54,463 nucleotides of DNA from Acidobacteriota bacterium (GTDB taxonomy: Bacteria; Acidobacteriota; Terriglobia; Acidiferrales; UBA7541), in the NCBI GenBank assembly GCA_003224525.1, contig QHZB01000181.1:1-54463 (forward strand), read 5' to 3'. This document shows positions 8,110-16,748 of this stretch, in pieces. Made by a program: the position numbers and the translations under genes. The notes below the pieces were generated by a model that had not been told where the DNA came from, did not search any database, and was given only the letters and a program-made list of their open reading frames with translations. The stretch's first letter is position 1; every line of letters begins with the position of its first letter.

Positions 8110-9088
8110 TGGCGGATTCCTTGGGTTTCACTTGGAGCGCCGGATGCGTGTCCGTTTCCGTAGCGCCGCTGGCCAGCAGATAGAGAATGGCCATCCGAAC
8201 CGCCACCCCGTTGGTGACCTGCTCCAGGACGCAGGACTGCGGGCCGTCCGCCACCTCCGGCGTAATCTCGATGCCGCGGTTGATGGGGCCAGGATGCAAC
8301 ACAATCGCTTCCCGGCTCGCCCGGCCGAGCCTCTCCGCATTCAGCTGATACAACAAAATGTAATCATTCGCGGAAAGCGGCGGATCATCCAGCCGCTCCG
8401 TCTGCACCCGCAGCATCATGATTACGTCCGCGCCTTCCAGCGCTTCTTCGATCCGGTAGAGGCAGCGAATCGCCGTGCCCGGTGCGATTTTTTCCAGCTC
8501 CCGCGGAACCCACATCGCCGGACCGCAAAGCGTAAACCGGCAGCCGAATTTTCCAAGAAGATGAATGTTCGAACGCGCCACGCGGCTGTGCAGGATGTCG
8601 CCCAGTATCGTCACATTTAAATTCTTGATCGTCCCCAGCCGGTCTCGAATCGTCAGCGCATCCAGCAAGCCCTGCGAAGGGTGCTCGTGCGTGCCGTCGC
8701 CTGCGTTCACCACCGGAATGTCCAGATGCCGCGCCACATAATGCGGCGCGCCCGATGCCGCGTGCCGCATCACCAGACAATCCGGCTTCATGGCGTTGAG
8801 ATTGAAAACTGTGTCGAGAAGCGTCTCTCCCTTCTTCAGGCTGGAGGCTTCTGCCTGCAGGTTCATGGTGTCCGCGCCGAGGCGCGATGCGGCCGTCCCA
8901 AAGCTGATGCGTGTGCGCGTGGAGGTTTCGAAGAACGCCAGCGCCACCGTCTTTCCGCGCAGCGTCGCCAGTTTTTTCAGCGGATGCTTCTGAATTTCCT
9001 GAAAAGGCTTGCTTTGATCGAGAAGAAAGCCGAGTGCGTCCGCGGTGAGCGGTTCGAGGGCCAGCAAATCGCGGAAACGGTGAGTCAA
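8096..9088 (-). CDS. pyrB: Aspartate carbamoyltransferase catalytic subunit
   Basis: Condenses carbamoyl phosphate and aspartate in the second step of pyrimidine synthesis. The chain has STRTRISFGTAA (carbamoyl-phosphate loop), LKKGET, HPSQGLLD and HPGPINRG, all typical of the family. An open frame extends upstream to 9322 but overlaps pyrR and has no ATCase features there. I place the start at TTG 9086-9088, preceded by AGAAGGG, giving 330 residues, close to the usual 305-320. There is a 49-base gap to pyrR and a 14-bp overlap with pyrC. No pyrI regulatory subunit is present, consistent with a PyrR-controlled pathway. Confidence 0.92.
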   Translation of the reverse strand: MTHRFRDLLALEPLTADALGFLLDQSKPFQEIQKHPLKKLATLRGKTVALAFFETSTRTRISFGTAASRLGADTMNLQAEASSLKKGETLLDTVFNLNAMKPDCLVMRHAASGAPHYVARHLDIPVVNAGDGTHEHPSQGLLDALTIRDRLGTIKNLNVTILGDILHSRVARSNIHLLGKFGCRFTLCGPAMWVPRELEKIAPGTAIRCLYRIEEALEGADVIMMLRVQTERLDDPPLSANDYILLYQLNAERLGRASREAIVLHPGPINRGIEITPEVADGPQSCVLEQVTNGVAVRMAILYLLASGATETDTHPALQVKPKESANASD

Positions 9089-9137
9089 TGTCCCTTCTCT
9101 GAGCGTAACGGGGTTATTCGAACGCCAAAGCCCATGA

Positions 9138-9686
9138 CTACTCCACCCGATCGACCAAGACGACGCGCTCTTCCTTGTCGATCTCGCGCAGGCGCACTTC
9201 AATGATTTCCGTGTCGCTGGTTTGAACGTTGCGGCCGATATACTGCGCCTCGATCGGCATCTCGCGGTGCCCGCGCTCGATGAGCACGCAAAGCGACACG
9301 CGCTTCGGCCGGCCCAGATCAAACAGCCCGTTCATGGCGGCGCGAATCGTCCGGCCCGTATACAAAACGTCATCCACCAAGACCAGCTCCATGTTATCAA
9401 CGCCAAAAGGAATGTTCGAAGAGCGCAGCACCGCCTGCGGGGCAACTTTAGAAAGATCGTCGCGATAAAGCGTAATATCCAGCACCCCGACGGGAACTTC
9501 TACCCCGTCGATCCCGCGCATGGCCTGCGCAATCCGCTGCGCCAGAGGCACTCCGCGCCGGACGATTCCGATAAGCGCCAGGTTTTTGGTTCCGCCGGTT
9601 TTCTCGACGATTTCATGCGCCAATCGCTGCAGCGTGCGGTCGATCTCTGGCGCCGACATCAATTGGCTCTTTTCGACGATGCGCAT
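9138..9686 (-). CDS. pyrR: Bifunctional pyr operon regulator / uracil phosphoribosyltransferase
   Basis: PyrR senses UMP and PRPP. In many bacteria it binds pyr mRNA to promote attenuation or block translation, and it also has uracil phosphoribosyltransferase activity. The 182-residue protein shows the PRPP motif LVDDVLYTGRTIRAAM, the early IGIVRRGVPLAQRI segment, and the YRDDL loop. It heads the minus-strand pyrRBC operon. I do not see a textbook Bacillus-type anti-antiterminator upstream, but a 7-bp perfect inverted repeat lies 22 bases before the start codon. Confidence 0.95.
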   Translation of the reverse strand: MRIVEKSQLMSAPEIDRTLQRLAHEIVEKTGGTKNLALIGIVRRGVPLAQRIAQAMRGIDGVEVPVGVLDITLYRDDLSKVAPQAVLRSSNIPFGVDNMELVLVDDVLYTGRTIRAAMNGLFDLGRPKRVSLCVLIERGHREMPIEAQYIGRNVQTSDTEIIEVRLREIDKEERVVLVDRVE

Positions 9687-9708
9687 GGTCGGGTAATCCT
9701 ATCATTCC

Positions 9709-9725
9709 TGACCGCGCCGCGGTCA
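9709..9725 (-). promoter_or_regulatory. Inverted repeat in the pyrR leader
   Basis: TGACCGC and GCGGTCA are perfectly complementary with a 3-base spacer, 22 bases upstream of the pyrR start. It could be a small RNA hairpin in the leader, perhaps the PyrR-responsive element, or a DNA operator. The position is suggestive but the sequence does not match the known PyrR-binding loop. Confidence 0.4.
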
Positions 9726-9779
9726 ATCGAGTCCGGGGTCATCGAACCGTAACACGCTCGTAGTAGACTCTTCTGGCGG

Positions 9780-11597
9780 ATGGGGGAGGCGACCTTGGCT
9801 ATGGGATTCTTGTGGAAGCGCACTCTTTTGCAGCGCGGGATGATTGCGGCGGCAATTTTTCTCGCTGGCAGCATTTCGTTTGTTCCGCGCATCGCGGCCC
9901 AAGGCCCGCTGGCTCTGGCGGCAGCCCGCAACGCGTCGAATACGCCTGCAAGGCCCAAGCTAGTTGTGCTCCTGGTCGTCGACCAGATGCGCGGCGACTA
10001 CGTGGACAAATTCCTCGGCCAGTGGACCGGCGGCCTTAAGCGCCTGGTCGAGGAAGGCGCGTGGTTCCGCGACGCGGCCTACCCTTACGCGGCCACGGAA
10101 ACCTGCGTCGGCCACGCCACGATCTCAACCGGCGCATTTCCCGCCACCCACGGCATGGTCGCCAATGCCTGGTGGGATCGCAAGGAGCAAAAGATGGTGA
10201 CATGCACCGCTGACCCGGATGCCAACGTCAAGAACATCGGCTACGCCGGCGCCACTCCGCAAGGCGCGGACACCGCCTGGCGGATGGCCGTGCCCTCGTT
10301 CGCCGAAGAATTGAAATTTCAGACCAGCGGCGCAACGCGCATCGTGACGTTTTCGTTGAAGGCACGCGCCGCCATCACCATGGCCGGTCACAAAGCCGAT
10401 GCCGCCACTTGGTTCGACGGCGGTGCGTGGGTAACCTCGAGCCCCTACGGCACCCTGCCTTTCATCGAGGAGCAAGCCAAGTCGCATCCGGCGAAAGCAG
10501 ACTTCGGCAAGACCTGGTCACTTGCTCTCCCGGAAAGCGCCTATTGGTACGGAGAGAAAGCTCTCGGCGCCGTTCCTCCCGGCGGCTGGGATCTCACGTT
10601 TCCTCACCCGCTGAGCGGGAAGTCGGGCGTCGGCGAACCGGACGCCGATTTTTACAATCACTGGGCCTCGAGCCCCTATGCCGACACGGCCCTGACGGAA
10701 CTCGCTGAGAAAACCGTGGACGCGCTAAATCTTGGCAAAGCCGCCGGAACCGATTTCCTCGCCGTCAGCTATTCGACGGTGGATTATGTCGGCCACGCGT
10801 TTGGCCCGCGCAGTCGCGAAATCCAGGACATTCTTGTGCGGTTGGATAAGGATCTCGGCACTCTTTTCGCGCATCTGGATGCGAAGGTCGGCCGTGGAAA
10901 TTATGTCGTCGCGCTGACCGCCGACCACGGCGTCGTCCCCGTTCCCGAAGACATGCAAAGAACCGGCGTCGACGCCGGCCTCTTGCATTTGCCGGAGCTG
11001 CAGAAACGAATCGAAAAGGCCATCGAAGCCTTCAAGTATCCAAAGCCTGCCGTCGCGAGCGTCAGCGGCAGCGACATTTATTTTGCGCCCAGCGTCTATG
11101 ACAAGTTGCAGCACGATCCTGCCGCAATGCAGGCCGTTCTCGATGCCGCGCTGGAGCAGCCCGGCGTGGCCGCCGTCTATCGCGCCGAAGAATTGCGCGA
11201 CCGCCCCGCTACGCAAAGCCTCATGCACCGCGCCTTCGCGTATGGCTATTTCCCCGGCCGCAGCGGCGATCTCTTCATCCTCCCAAAGCCCTACTGGCTC
11301 CTCGACGGCACACCCCTCGGAACACCGCGTGCCTACGGCACCGGTCACGGCGTCCCCTACAACTATGATCAGCATGTTCCCGTTCTGCTGATGGGCTTCG
11401 GCATCCAACCCGGCCAATACTTCCAACCCATCACGCCCGCCGACATCGCCCCAACCTTCGCCGCCCTGTGCGGAATCACCCTCTCCTCCCGCGACGGCCA
11501 CGTCCTTGCCGACGCCCTGAAGAAACCTACTGAAGCTCGCGGCCCATCTCAGCCTTCGCGGCCAAAATCCGCACCCGCGTCTGCCCCGAATCCCTGA
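9780..11597 (+). CDS. Alkaline-phosphatase-superfamily protein (PafA-like phosphatase/phosphodiesterase)
   Basis: A secreted metal-dependent phosphatase or nucleotide pyrophosphatase/phosphodiesterase of about 600 residues. An N-terminal signal segment (MIAAAIFLAGSISFVP) precedes the catalytic domain. Metal ligands are visible in VVDQMRGDY (D68), STVDYVGHAFGP and TADHGVVPVP. The nucleophile is probably T108 in TETCVGHATISTG, the threonine position typical of PafA-like enzymes. A strong GGGGGAGG is inside the first codons, so translation may really begin at TTG 9795 or ATG 9801. It is divergent from pyrR with about 90 bp between. A role in releasing phosphate from organic phosphates outside the cytoplasm is likely; substrate unknown. 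Confidence 0.88.
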   Translation: MGEATLAMGFLWKRTLLQRGMIAAAIFLAGSISFVPRIAAQGPLALAAARNASNTPARPKLVVLLVVDQMRGDYVDKFLGQWTGGLKRLVEEGAWFRDAAYPYAATETCVGHATISTGAFPATHGMVANAWWDRKEQKMVTCTADPDANVKNIGYAGATPQGADTAWRMAVPSFAEELKFQTSGATRIVTFSLKARAAITMAGHKADAATWFDGGAWVTSSPYGTLPFIEEQAKSHPAKADFGKTWSLALPESAYWYGEKALGAVPPGGWDLTFPHPLSGKSGVGEPDADFYNHWASSPYADTALTELAEKTVDALNLGKAAGTDFLAVSYSTVDYVGHAFGPRSREIQDILVRLDKDLGTLFAHLDAKVGRGNYVVALTADHGVVPVPEDMQRTGVDAGLLHLPELQKRIEKAIEAFKYPKPAVASVSGSDIYFAPSVYDKLQHDPAAMQAVLDAALEQPGVAAVYRAEELRDRPATQSLMHRAFAYGYFPGRSGDLFILPKPYWLLDGTPLGTPRAYGTGHGVPYNYDQHVPVLLMGFGIQPGQYFQPITPADIAPTFAALCGITLSSRDGHVLADALKKPTEARGPSQPSRPKSAPASAPNP

Positions 11598-11659
11598 CAC
11601 ACTGGACTTTCGGGTTTTTTGGCAGCAGTATTTTTGACAGTGACGACCACGAATCCGAG

Positions 11660-12020
11660 CGTTCACGTAGCCGCATCATGGCTCCGCGCTCTTTTTCTTG
11701 GAGCGATCATCTGCGGTCTGATAGGGCCCGGACTACCTCTCAGGCGTGTTCATCCCGTTTACTGCGATTCGACAGGCATCTGCAAGCGACGACCTAACCA
11801 CTTTGGCAACGCTTCCGATTGCCTGGGTCTTCGCAATCATCCCTATGGGACCTGCCGACTGCGTATTTGGTGGCTAGGGGCATCCTGGATTCGATCTGCG
11901 CTAGTCTGGTGGGGCCCGCGTGAGAATGTCCTGTCAGTGGTTCCTGCAGGGGCGGGATCGGGTTTAGTCTGTGGCTTCCTGGTCGTGCGTGCACTGAGAA
12001 AACGAGGATTGCTTTTGGTA
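11660..12020 (+). pseudogene. Decayed small integral-membrane protein gene
   Basis: Three consecutive hydrophobic segments lie in three frames in the same order and strand. The first is WLRALFLGAIICGLIGP (about 11679-11731). The second begins DYLSGVFIPFTAIRQAS and includes PIAWVFAIIPMGPADCVFGG (to about 11873). The third includes WIRSALVWWGPRENV and GSGLVCGFLVVRALRKRG (to about 12010). Joining them needs one single-base indel near 11731 and one near 11873, and gives a plausible 3- to 4-helix membrane protein of about 115-130 residues. I do not recognise the family. Two independent frame breaks argue for real decay more than a sequencing slip. Confidence 0.55.
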
Positions 12021-12213
12021 GTGCGTCCTACGTCCTCTATTCAGGTCTTTAGCGTGGTTTTATAACTGGCGAGGACGGCCTCAGCACTGCCGACTTGGAT
12101 TGTGTCTCCCTGGAGGCCTGCTCATTCCAAGCGGAAGTCGGACAGCCGAAAATTGAACGACAACGAAATTTTGGGAAGGCTGGCAAACAGTTCATGCTAT
12201 TCTTTTCTACGAA

Positions 12214-13149
12214 GTGAGCTCCGCTGGCGCCGTTGACCTCAGCGTAAAAATTGGCGCGGTGCGCCTGCGGAATCCTATTTTCGCCGCCAGTGGAACCTTC
12301 GGCTACGGCCTCGAATTCGCCCACCTTGTTGACTTGAACCGTCTCGGCGGCTTCGTCACGAAGGGCCTCTCCCGGGAGCCCATCGAAGGCGCCCCCGCCC
12401 CCAGGCTCTTCCCGACCGCCTCCGGGATGCTCAACGCCGTGGGGCTCCAGAATGTGGGGGTCCGGGCGTTCGTTGCCGAAAAACTCCCGGCCCTGCGAAG
12501 ATTCAATACGGCCGTCATCGCCAACGTCTTCGGCTACAGCCTGGAGGACTACGTCGAGGTGATCCGCGTCCTTGAGGACGCCGAGGGTCTTGCGGGCTAC
12601 GAGCTCAATATCTCTTGCCCCAACGTTAAGAAGGGGGGCATGCAGTTCGGTAGCGATCCCTCCTTGGTAGCCGAGGTGGTCAGTGCCGCCCGCCAGGCCG
12701 CCAAGAGGCCTCTCTGGGTGAAACTCTCCCCTCTTGTTACAGACATTGGACTTATCGCCCGGGCCGCCGAGGAAGCTGGAGCGGATGCGCTGACGGTGGC
12801 AAACACTTACCCAGCAATGGCCATCGACTTCCGCACCGGGAAGTCACGTTTGGGGAACAAAACCGGTGGCTTATCAGGCCCCGCCATTAAACCCATTACT
12901 TTGAAGCTGGTTTGGGAAGCGCGGAAGGCCGTCAAGACACCAATCCTAGGGTTGGGAGGCATCGAGACGGTCGAGGACGTGCTTGATTACCTGGCTATAG
13001 GCGCTTCAGCGGTACAGGTCGGGACGGCCAGCTTTGCTGACCCGAGGGCCAGTGAGGGACTTGTGGAGACCCTTACTAACGTACTATTCGAGTCTAAGGC
13101 GTTTACTTTGAATGAGATAAGAGACAAATTTCTAGCAGAAAACGATTGA
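12214..13149 (+). CDS. pyrD: Dihydroorotate dehydrogenase, class 1B type
   Basis: FMN enzyme oxidising dihydroorotate to orotate, the fourth step of UMP synthesis. At 311 residues it has the soluble class 1 length. ASGTFGYG, NISCPNVKKGGMQFG (with the class 1 catalytic cysteine), ANTYPAMAID, and GLGGIETVEDVLDYLAIGASAVQVGTASF are visible. Class 1B enzymes normally work with PyrK, an iron-sulfur flavoprotein, which is not in the window. The start is taken as GTG 12214; no good Shine-Dalgarno precedes it and a TATTCT hexamer lies 11 bases upstream, so a very short leader is possible. Arginine codons AGG and AGA are more frequent than in neighbouring genes, hinting at a different origin. Confidence 0.93.
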   Translation: MSSAGAVDLSVKIGAVRLRNPIFAASGTFGYGLEFAHLVDLNRLGGFVTKGLSREPIEGAPAPRLFPTASGMLNAVGLQNVGVRAFVAEKLPALRRFNTAVIANVFGYSLEDYVEVIRVLEDAEGLAGYELNISCPNVKKGGMQFGSDPSLVAEVVSAARQAAKRPLWVKLSPLVTDIGLIARAAEEAGADALTVANTYPAMAIDFRTGKSRLGNKTGGLSGPAIKPITLKLVWEARKAVKTPILGLGGIETVEDVLDYLAIGASAVQVGTASFADPRASEGLVETLTNVLFESKAFTLNEIRDKFLAEND

Positions 13150-13174
13150 CATAATGAGGCTTTTTTGCTACACT
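13146..13174 (+). promoter_or_regulatory. Sigma-70 promoter for rlpA
   Basis: TTGACA at 13146-13151 and TACACT at 13169-13174 have an ideal 17-bp spacer. The -35 box overlaps the pyrD stop codon. The rlpA ATG follows the -10 box by 33 bases. The downstream pyrF is probably also transcribed from here, since only 23 bases separate rlpA and pyrF. Confidence 0.75.
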
Positions 13175-13206
13175 TTTTTGGATCCGAGTAGCACAAAGAA
13201 CACACT

Positions 13207-13632
13207 ATGAGACATCGACTATTGATGAGCTGGGCTGCACTGCGGTGGGTACTCCTCATGTTCGTGGTTGCTCCGGGCATGGAAGCACCTCTCGTTGCGC
13301 ATTTGAATCAACCCGTGAAGCCGATCAAGGCTTGGGTGGGTAATTCCAGTTGGTATGGCCCCGGGTTCAACGGGCGCAAAACCGCCAATGGCGAGCGCTT
13401 CGACTCCGAAGCCCTCACGGCGGCACACCCCAACCTGCCTTTTGGGTCCATGGTCCGCGTTGTGAATACTCGGACCGGCAAGTTTGAGGTAGTACGGATC
13501 AATGACCGGGGTCCCTATCAAGAAGGACGCGAAATTGATGTATCCTATCGTGTCGCCCGGAAAATCGGCTTGATCCATTCGGGCGTGAGCCAGGTCCGGC
13601 TCGAACTCATGGCGCTACCCGAGAAGCACTGA
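13207..13632 (+). CDS. rlpA: RlpA-like septal-ring / double-psi beta-barrel protein
   Basis: A secreted 141-residue protein: signal peptide (residues 1-30), then a double-psi beta-barrel domain with NSSWYGPGFNGRKTANGERF, PFGSMVRVVNTRTG, the catalytic-type INDRGPY, and GREIDVSYRVARKIGL. RlpA proteins act on peptidoglycan, in some bacteria as lytic transglycosylases on naked glycan strands; others only bind. It has no SPOR domain. It is oddly placed between pyrD and pyrF and its stop codon is part of the hairpin that presents the pyrF ribosome-binding site. Confidence 0.9.
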   Translation: MRHRLLMSWAALRWVLLMFVVAPGMEAPLVAHLNQPVKPIKAWVGNSSWYGPGFNGRKTANGERFDSEALTAAHPNLPFGSMVRVVNTRTGKFEVVRINDRGPYQEGREIDVSYRVARKIGLIHSGVSQVRLELMALPEKH

Positions 13633-13652
13633 CCCCGAAGGAGTCGGGGTCA
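13630..13652 (+). promoter_or_regulatory. Hairpin with the pyrF Shine-Dalgarno as its loop
   Basis: Arms TGACCCCGA (13630-13638) and TCGGGGTCA (13644-13652) are perfectly complementary. The 5-base loop is exactly AGGAG, the Shine-Dalgarno for pyrF at 13656. The 5' arm starts with the rlpA stop codon TGA. Ribosomes finishing rlpA would melt the stem, so coupling of pyrF to rlpA translation or control by a loop-binding factor is possible. Similar CCCCGAC/GTCGGGG hairpins occur elsewhere in the window. Confidence 0.7.
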
Positions 13653-13655
13653 ACT

Positions 13656-14405
13656 ATGACCCTGACCTTCGACGCCCATCCGCGCAGCAGCCTGATCGTC
13701 GCTCTCGATTTTGATTCTTTATCCAGCGCCGTGAAATTCGCAAAGCAGGTTGCCGATCTCGTGGGCATGTTCAAGATCGGCAACCAGCTCTTTACCGCTG
13801 CGGGGCCTGCTGCCGTTAAAGAAGTCGCGGCACTGGGCGCTGGTATTTTTCTCGATCTGAAATTCCACGACATACCCAACACCGTTGCTGGCGCCGTGCT
13901 TTCCTCGGCGGCGATGACCGGGGTGCAGCTCGTCAACGTACACGCGCTCGGCGGCAAAGCCATGCTTGAAGCCGCGGTGCAGGCCATCAGCGCGGGCGTG
14001 CCGATGGGAGCCGACCGGCCGCGCCTGTTGGCGGTGACCATCTTGACAAGCATGGATCAGAAAACGATGAAGGAAGTTGGGATCGGCGGCGCTCCCAAAC
14101 TCCGTGTAGTGAAACTGGCGCAACTTGCAAAAAAGGCCGGCGTCGATGGTGTGGTCGCTTCGGTAGAGGAAGCCAAGGCGATTCGCAAGGCTTGCGGCCG
14201 CGATTTCCTGATCGTGACGCCCGGCGTTCGGCCGAAAGATTCAGCGGTGGAATCCAAATCTGAAGATCACGCCCGGAAGGCTACGCCTACCGAAGCGATC
14301 CGCGCCGGCGCCGATTTCCTCGTGGTTGGCCGGCCGATTCTTGCTGCGCCGGATCCTCGAGCGGCGGCGCAAGCCATTGTCGAGGAAATCGCTGCCGCCA
14401 AGTAG
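13656..14405 (+). CDS. pyrF: Orotidine 5'-phosphate decarboxylase
   Basis: Last step of UMP synthesis, decarboxylating OMP. The 249-residue TIM-barrel has LIVALDFDS near the N-terminus, the catalytic [12 protein letters not shown] (Lys-x-x-Asp tetrad), VTPGVRP and DFLVVGRPI, which bind phosphate. The length matches the short bacterial group I enzyme. Its Shine-Dalgarno lies in the loop of a hairpin ending 3 bases before the ATG, and the gene follows rlpA by 23 bases. With pyrRBC and pyrD it supplies most of the de novo pathway; carAB, pyrE and pyrK are not in the window. Confidence 0.95.
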   Translation: MTLTFDAHPRSSLIVALDFDSLSSAVKFAKQVADLVGMFKIGNQLFTAAGPAAVKEVAALGAGIFLDLKFHDIPNTVAGAVLSSAAMTGVQLVNVHALGGKAMLEAAVQAISAGVPMGADRPRLLAVTILTSMDQKTMKEVGIGGAPKLRVVKLAQLAKKAGVDGVVASVEEAKAIRKACGRDFLIVTPGVRPKDSAVESKSEDHARKATPTEAIRAGADFLVVGRPILAAPDPRAAAQAIVEEIAAAK

Positions 14406-14415
14406 CTTCCGCAGA

Positions 14416-14445
14416 TTGACCCCCGCTTCTTTCCTCCAGTAGCAT
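14416..14445 (+). promoter_or_regulatory. Promoter for selB
   Basis: TTGACC at 14416-14421 and TAGCAT at 14440-14445 are spaced 18 bp apart, just after the pyrF stop codon. The selB ATG follows the -10 box by 35 bases. It would give selB transcription independent of pyrF. Confidence 0.5.
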
Positions 14446-14479
14446 CGAAAGCGGCAGAGAACTGAGCGCACTTTCCTTC

Positions 14480-16390
14480 ATGTCTATTCCGACAAAGAGC
14501 GTAATTGTTGGCACGGCCGGGCACATCGACCACGGCAAATCGACGCTGGTCGAAGCGCTGACCGGCACGCATCCAGATCGTCTGGCTGAAGAGAAACTCC
14601 GCGGAATCACGATTGATTTGGGTTTTGCTTTTCTGGAAGAAAATGGAGTCCGATTCGGTTTCGTGGATGTGCCGGGGCACGAACGGTTCGTCAGCAACAT
14701 GCTGGCGGGCGCGGCGGGCATCGATGTGTTGCTCCTGGTGATCGCGGCGGATGAATCCATCAAGCCGCAGACGCGCGAGCACTTCGATATTTGCCAGTTG
14801 CTGGGGGTGAAGAGCGGCGTGGTGGCGCTGACGAAGAGCGACATGGTGGAAGACGAAACTATGGAATTGGTGCGCTTGGAAGTGGAGGAATTCCTGCGCG
14901 GATCTTTTCTGGAAAAGGCCCCGCTAGTAGCAGTGAGCGCGAAAACGGGAGCCGGACTTGGCGAACTGAAAAAAGCATTGACCGACGCGGCAGCTGACTC
15001 GAGTGCGAAAGATGCAGCGCGATACTTTCGGCTGCCAATCGACCGCGCGTTTGCCATGAAAGGATTCGGTTCCGTGGTGACGGGCACGCTGATTTCTGGA
15101 AGCGTGGGCCCCGGCGATGAAGTGGAATTATTCCCGCGCGGCGAGCGACTGCGCGTGCGCGGCGTACAGTCCGGCGGAAAGGCCGTGGAACGCGCCACGC
15201 CAGGACAGCGCACAGCCGTGAATCTCGCGGGAATCGAGCACACCGCGCTGAAGCGCGGGATGGTGCTGGCGGCCCCGGGAAAATTCCGGAAGACACGCCG
15301 GATCGATGTCCGGCTCGAGCTGTTGCCATCGGCGAGAAAAATGAAACAGGGCGCGCGCGTGCACTTTCACTCGGGAACGGCGGAGACCATCGCCGAAATA
15401 TTTTTTCACGGAGAGAAAGAGCTGCCGCCGGGCGCCAGCGCGGTCGCAAACTTGAAGCTACAGGAGGAAGTCCTGGTGCTGGCGGGCGACCGCTTTATCG
15501 TGCGGCAGTTTTCGCCGGTGGTGACGATTGGCGGAGGAGCGGTGCTGGACCCGTTGGCGCGGCGGCCGATGCTGCGCGATACGGGACGGGTGAAATTTCT
15601 TGAGACCCTCGAGCGGCAGAACGGCGAGGAAACCCTGGCGGCGATGACGGAGCGCGCGCTGCTGGGGCTGGGGTTCGAAGAGATCGTGGCGCGGACGGGC
15701 TGGACGGAAAAGGAAATCCAGGGAGCTTTAGGGAAACTTCACGGAACAGGGCGCGTAAGAACGGTAGCGGCCGAACCGCTGGTGCTGGTCTCGGGGAAAT
15801 TGTTTGAAGAAGTACGCAAGAAAATTATCGAAAAGGTCGAAAGATTTCAGAAGGGCAATCCTTTGCTGCCGGGAATTTCGCGCGAGGATTTGCGCACGAG
15901 CCTCGGAAAGCGCGTGCGCAGCGAAACTTTCCGCGCCGCGCTGGAAGAATTGGCCGCCGAGAAGAAGCTCGACGCGCAGGGAGAATTGGTAAAAAAAGCG
16001 GGATCCGAAATCGCCCTGCTACCCGAAGAAGCCAAGGCCAAGGAACAGATCGAAGCGGCATTTGCCTCCGCGAGCCTGGCAGTGCCATCGGTGAAAGAGG
16101 TGCTGGCAAGACTTACCGTCGAGGCCAAGCGCGCAGAGAAACTCTTGCAGATTCTCTTGAGAGAGAAAAACCTGGTGCGCGTGTCGCCGGAACTGGTTTT
16201 TCACCGCCAAGCCCTGGCGCAATTGAAGGAGCAACTATCGACTTACAAAAAAGCAAAGGGCGACCGGATTTCCGTGCCGGCATTCAAGGAATTGACGGGG
16301 ATCACGCGGAAGTACGCCATCCCCTTGCTCGAATACCTCGACCGTGAACATGTGACGCGCCGGGTGGGGGAAGAGCGTGTTATCCTGTAG
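14480..16390 (+). CDS. selB: Selenocysteine-specific translation elongation factor SelB
   Basis: GTPase that delivers Sec-tRNA to UGA codons marked by a SECIS hairpin. The 636-residue protein starts with the G1 loop [12 protein letters not shown], then GITIDLGF, the G3 motif DVPGHERF and TKSDM. The beta-barrel domains II and III follow ([12 protein letters not shown] is typical of SelB). The C-terminal third, from about residue 390, is a series of winged helices that bind SECIS RNA, ending in the [20 protein letters not shown] module. The length matches bacterial SelB. selA, selD and the tRNA-Sec gene are not in this window, but presence of SelB implies that the organism makes selenoproteins. 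Confidence 0.96.
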   Translation: MSIPTKSVIVGTAGHIDHGKSTLVEALTGTHPDRLAEEKLRGITIDLGFAFLEENGVRFGFVDVPGHERFVSNMLAGAAGIDVLLLVIAADESIKPQTREHFDICQLLGVKSGVVALTKSDMVEDETMELVRLEVEEFLRGSFLEKAPLVAVSAKTGAGLGELKKALTDAAADSSAKDAARYFRLPIDRAFAMKGFGSVVTGTLISGSVGPGDEVELFPRGERLRVRGVQSGGKAVERATPGQRTAVNLAGIEHTALKRGMVLAAPGKFRKTRRIDVRLELLPSARKMKQGARVHFHSGTAETIAEIFFHGEKELPPGASAVANLKLQEEVLVLAGDRFIVRQFSPVVTIGGGAVLDPLARRPMLRDTGRVKFLETLERQNGEETLAAMTERALLGLGFEEIVARTGWTEKEIQGALGKLHGTGRVRTVAAEPLVLVSGKLFEEVRKKIIEKVERFQKGNPLLPGISREDLRTSLGKRVRSETFRAALEELAAEKKLDAQGELVKKAGSEIALLPEEAKAKEQIEAAFASASLAVPSVKEVLARLTVEAKRAEKLLQILLREKNLVRVSPELVFHRQALAQLKEQLSTYKKAKGDRISVPAFKELTGITRKYAIPLLEYLDREHVTRRVGEERVIL

Positions 16391-16480
16391 GTGCAGGAAG
16401 CGGCAGAGACTTGCTGCTGAGGGCTACCTGCGCTAGGGTTTAAGTAGCGCGCCGCCAAGCGGGGCGCGTGGAGGCGGTTC

Positions 16481-16693
16481 ATGGGTGAATTTAGCATTTT
16501 TCATTGGCTTGTGGTTCTGGCCGTTATACTGATTTTCTTTGGCGGTAAGCGAATCCCGGAAATCATGAAGGGATTTGGCGAGGGTATCCGCAGCTTCAAG
16601 GACGGCATGGCGGGCACTTCGCAGACACCGGCGCCCCCGGCACAGACGCCGGCTCCCCCGGCAGCAGAGAAGCCTGCCGAAGAGAAGAAGTAG
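16481..16693 (+). CDS. tatA: Twin-arginine translocase subunit TatA/TatE
   Basis: A 70-residue protein with the TatA architecture: an N-terminal membrane helix (residues 5-20) opening with HWLVVLAVILIFFGGKRIPE, the FGG hinge, an amphipathic helix (IMKGFGEGIRSFKDGM), then a Pro/Ala/Glu-rich tail. TatA oligomers form the pore for export of folded proteins. GGAGG precedes the ATG, and a short GC-rich hairpin (around 16446-16466) lies in the leader. TatB and TatC are not nearby. A terminator follows at 16722. Confidence 0.95.
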   Translation: MGEFSIFHWLVVLAVILIFFGGKRIPEIMKGFGEGIRSFKDGMAGTSQTPAPPAQTPAPPAAEKPAEEKK

Positions 16694-16721
16694 CGCTGAA
16701 GTTTCCTGGCGATTTGAGATG

Positions 16722-16748
16722 GGGCGGCCCGTTGTGGCCGCCCTTTTT
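16722..16748 (+). terminator. Rho-independent terminator after tatA
   Basis: GGGCGGCC (16722-16729) and GGCCGCCC (16736-16743) pair perfectly around a 6-base loop and are followed by TTTTT. It lies 29 bases after the tatA stop and ends the selB-tatA unit. Confidence 0.9.

Noticed and set aside
9089-9322. N-terminal extension of pyrB
   Set aside because: It overlaps pyrR in another frame, is Arg/Ser-rich, and lacks ATCase features.
14287-15243. 318-residue minus-strand frame inside selB
   Set aside because: Antisense shadow of a gene with complete GTPase motifs; Ser/Thr/Pro-rich with no family.
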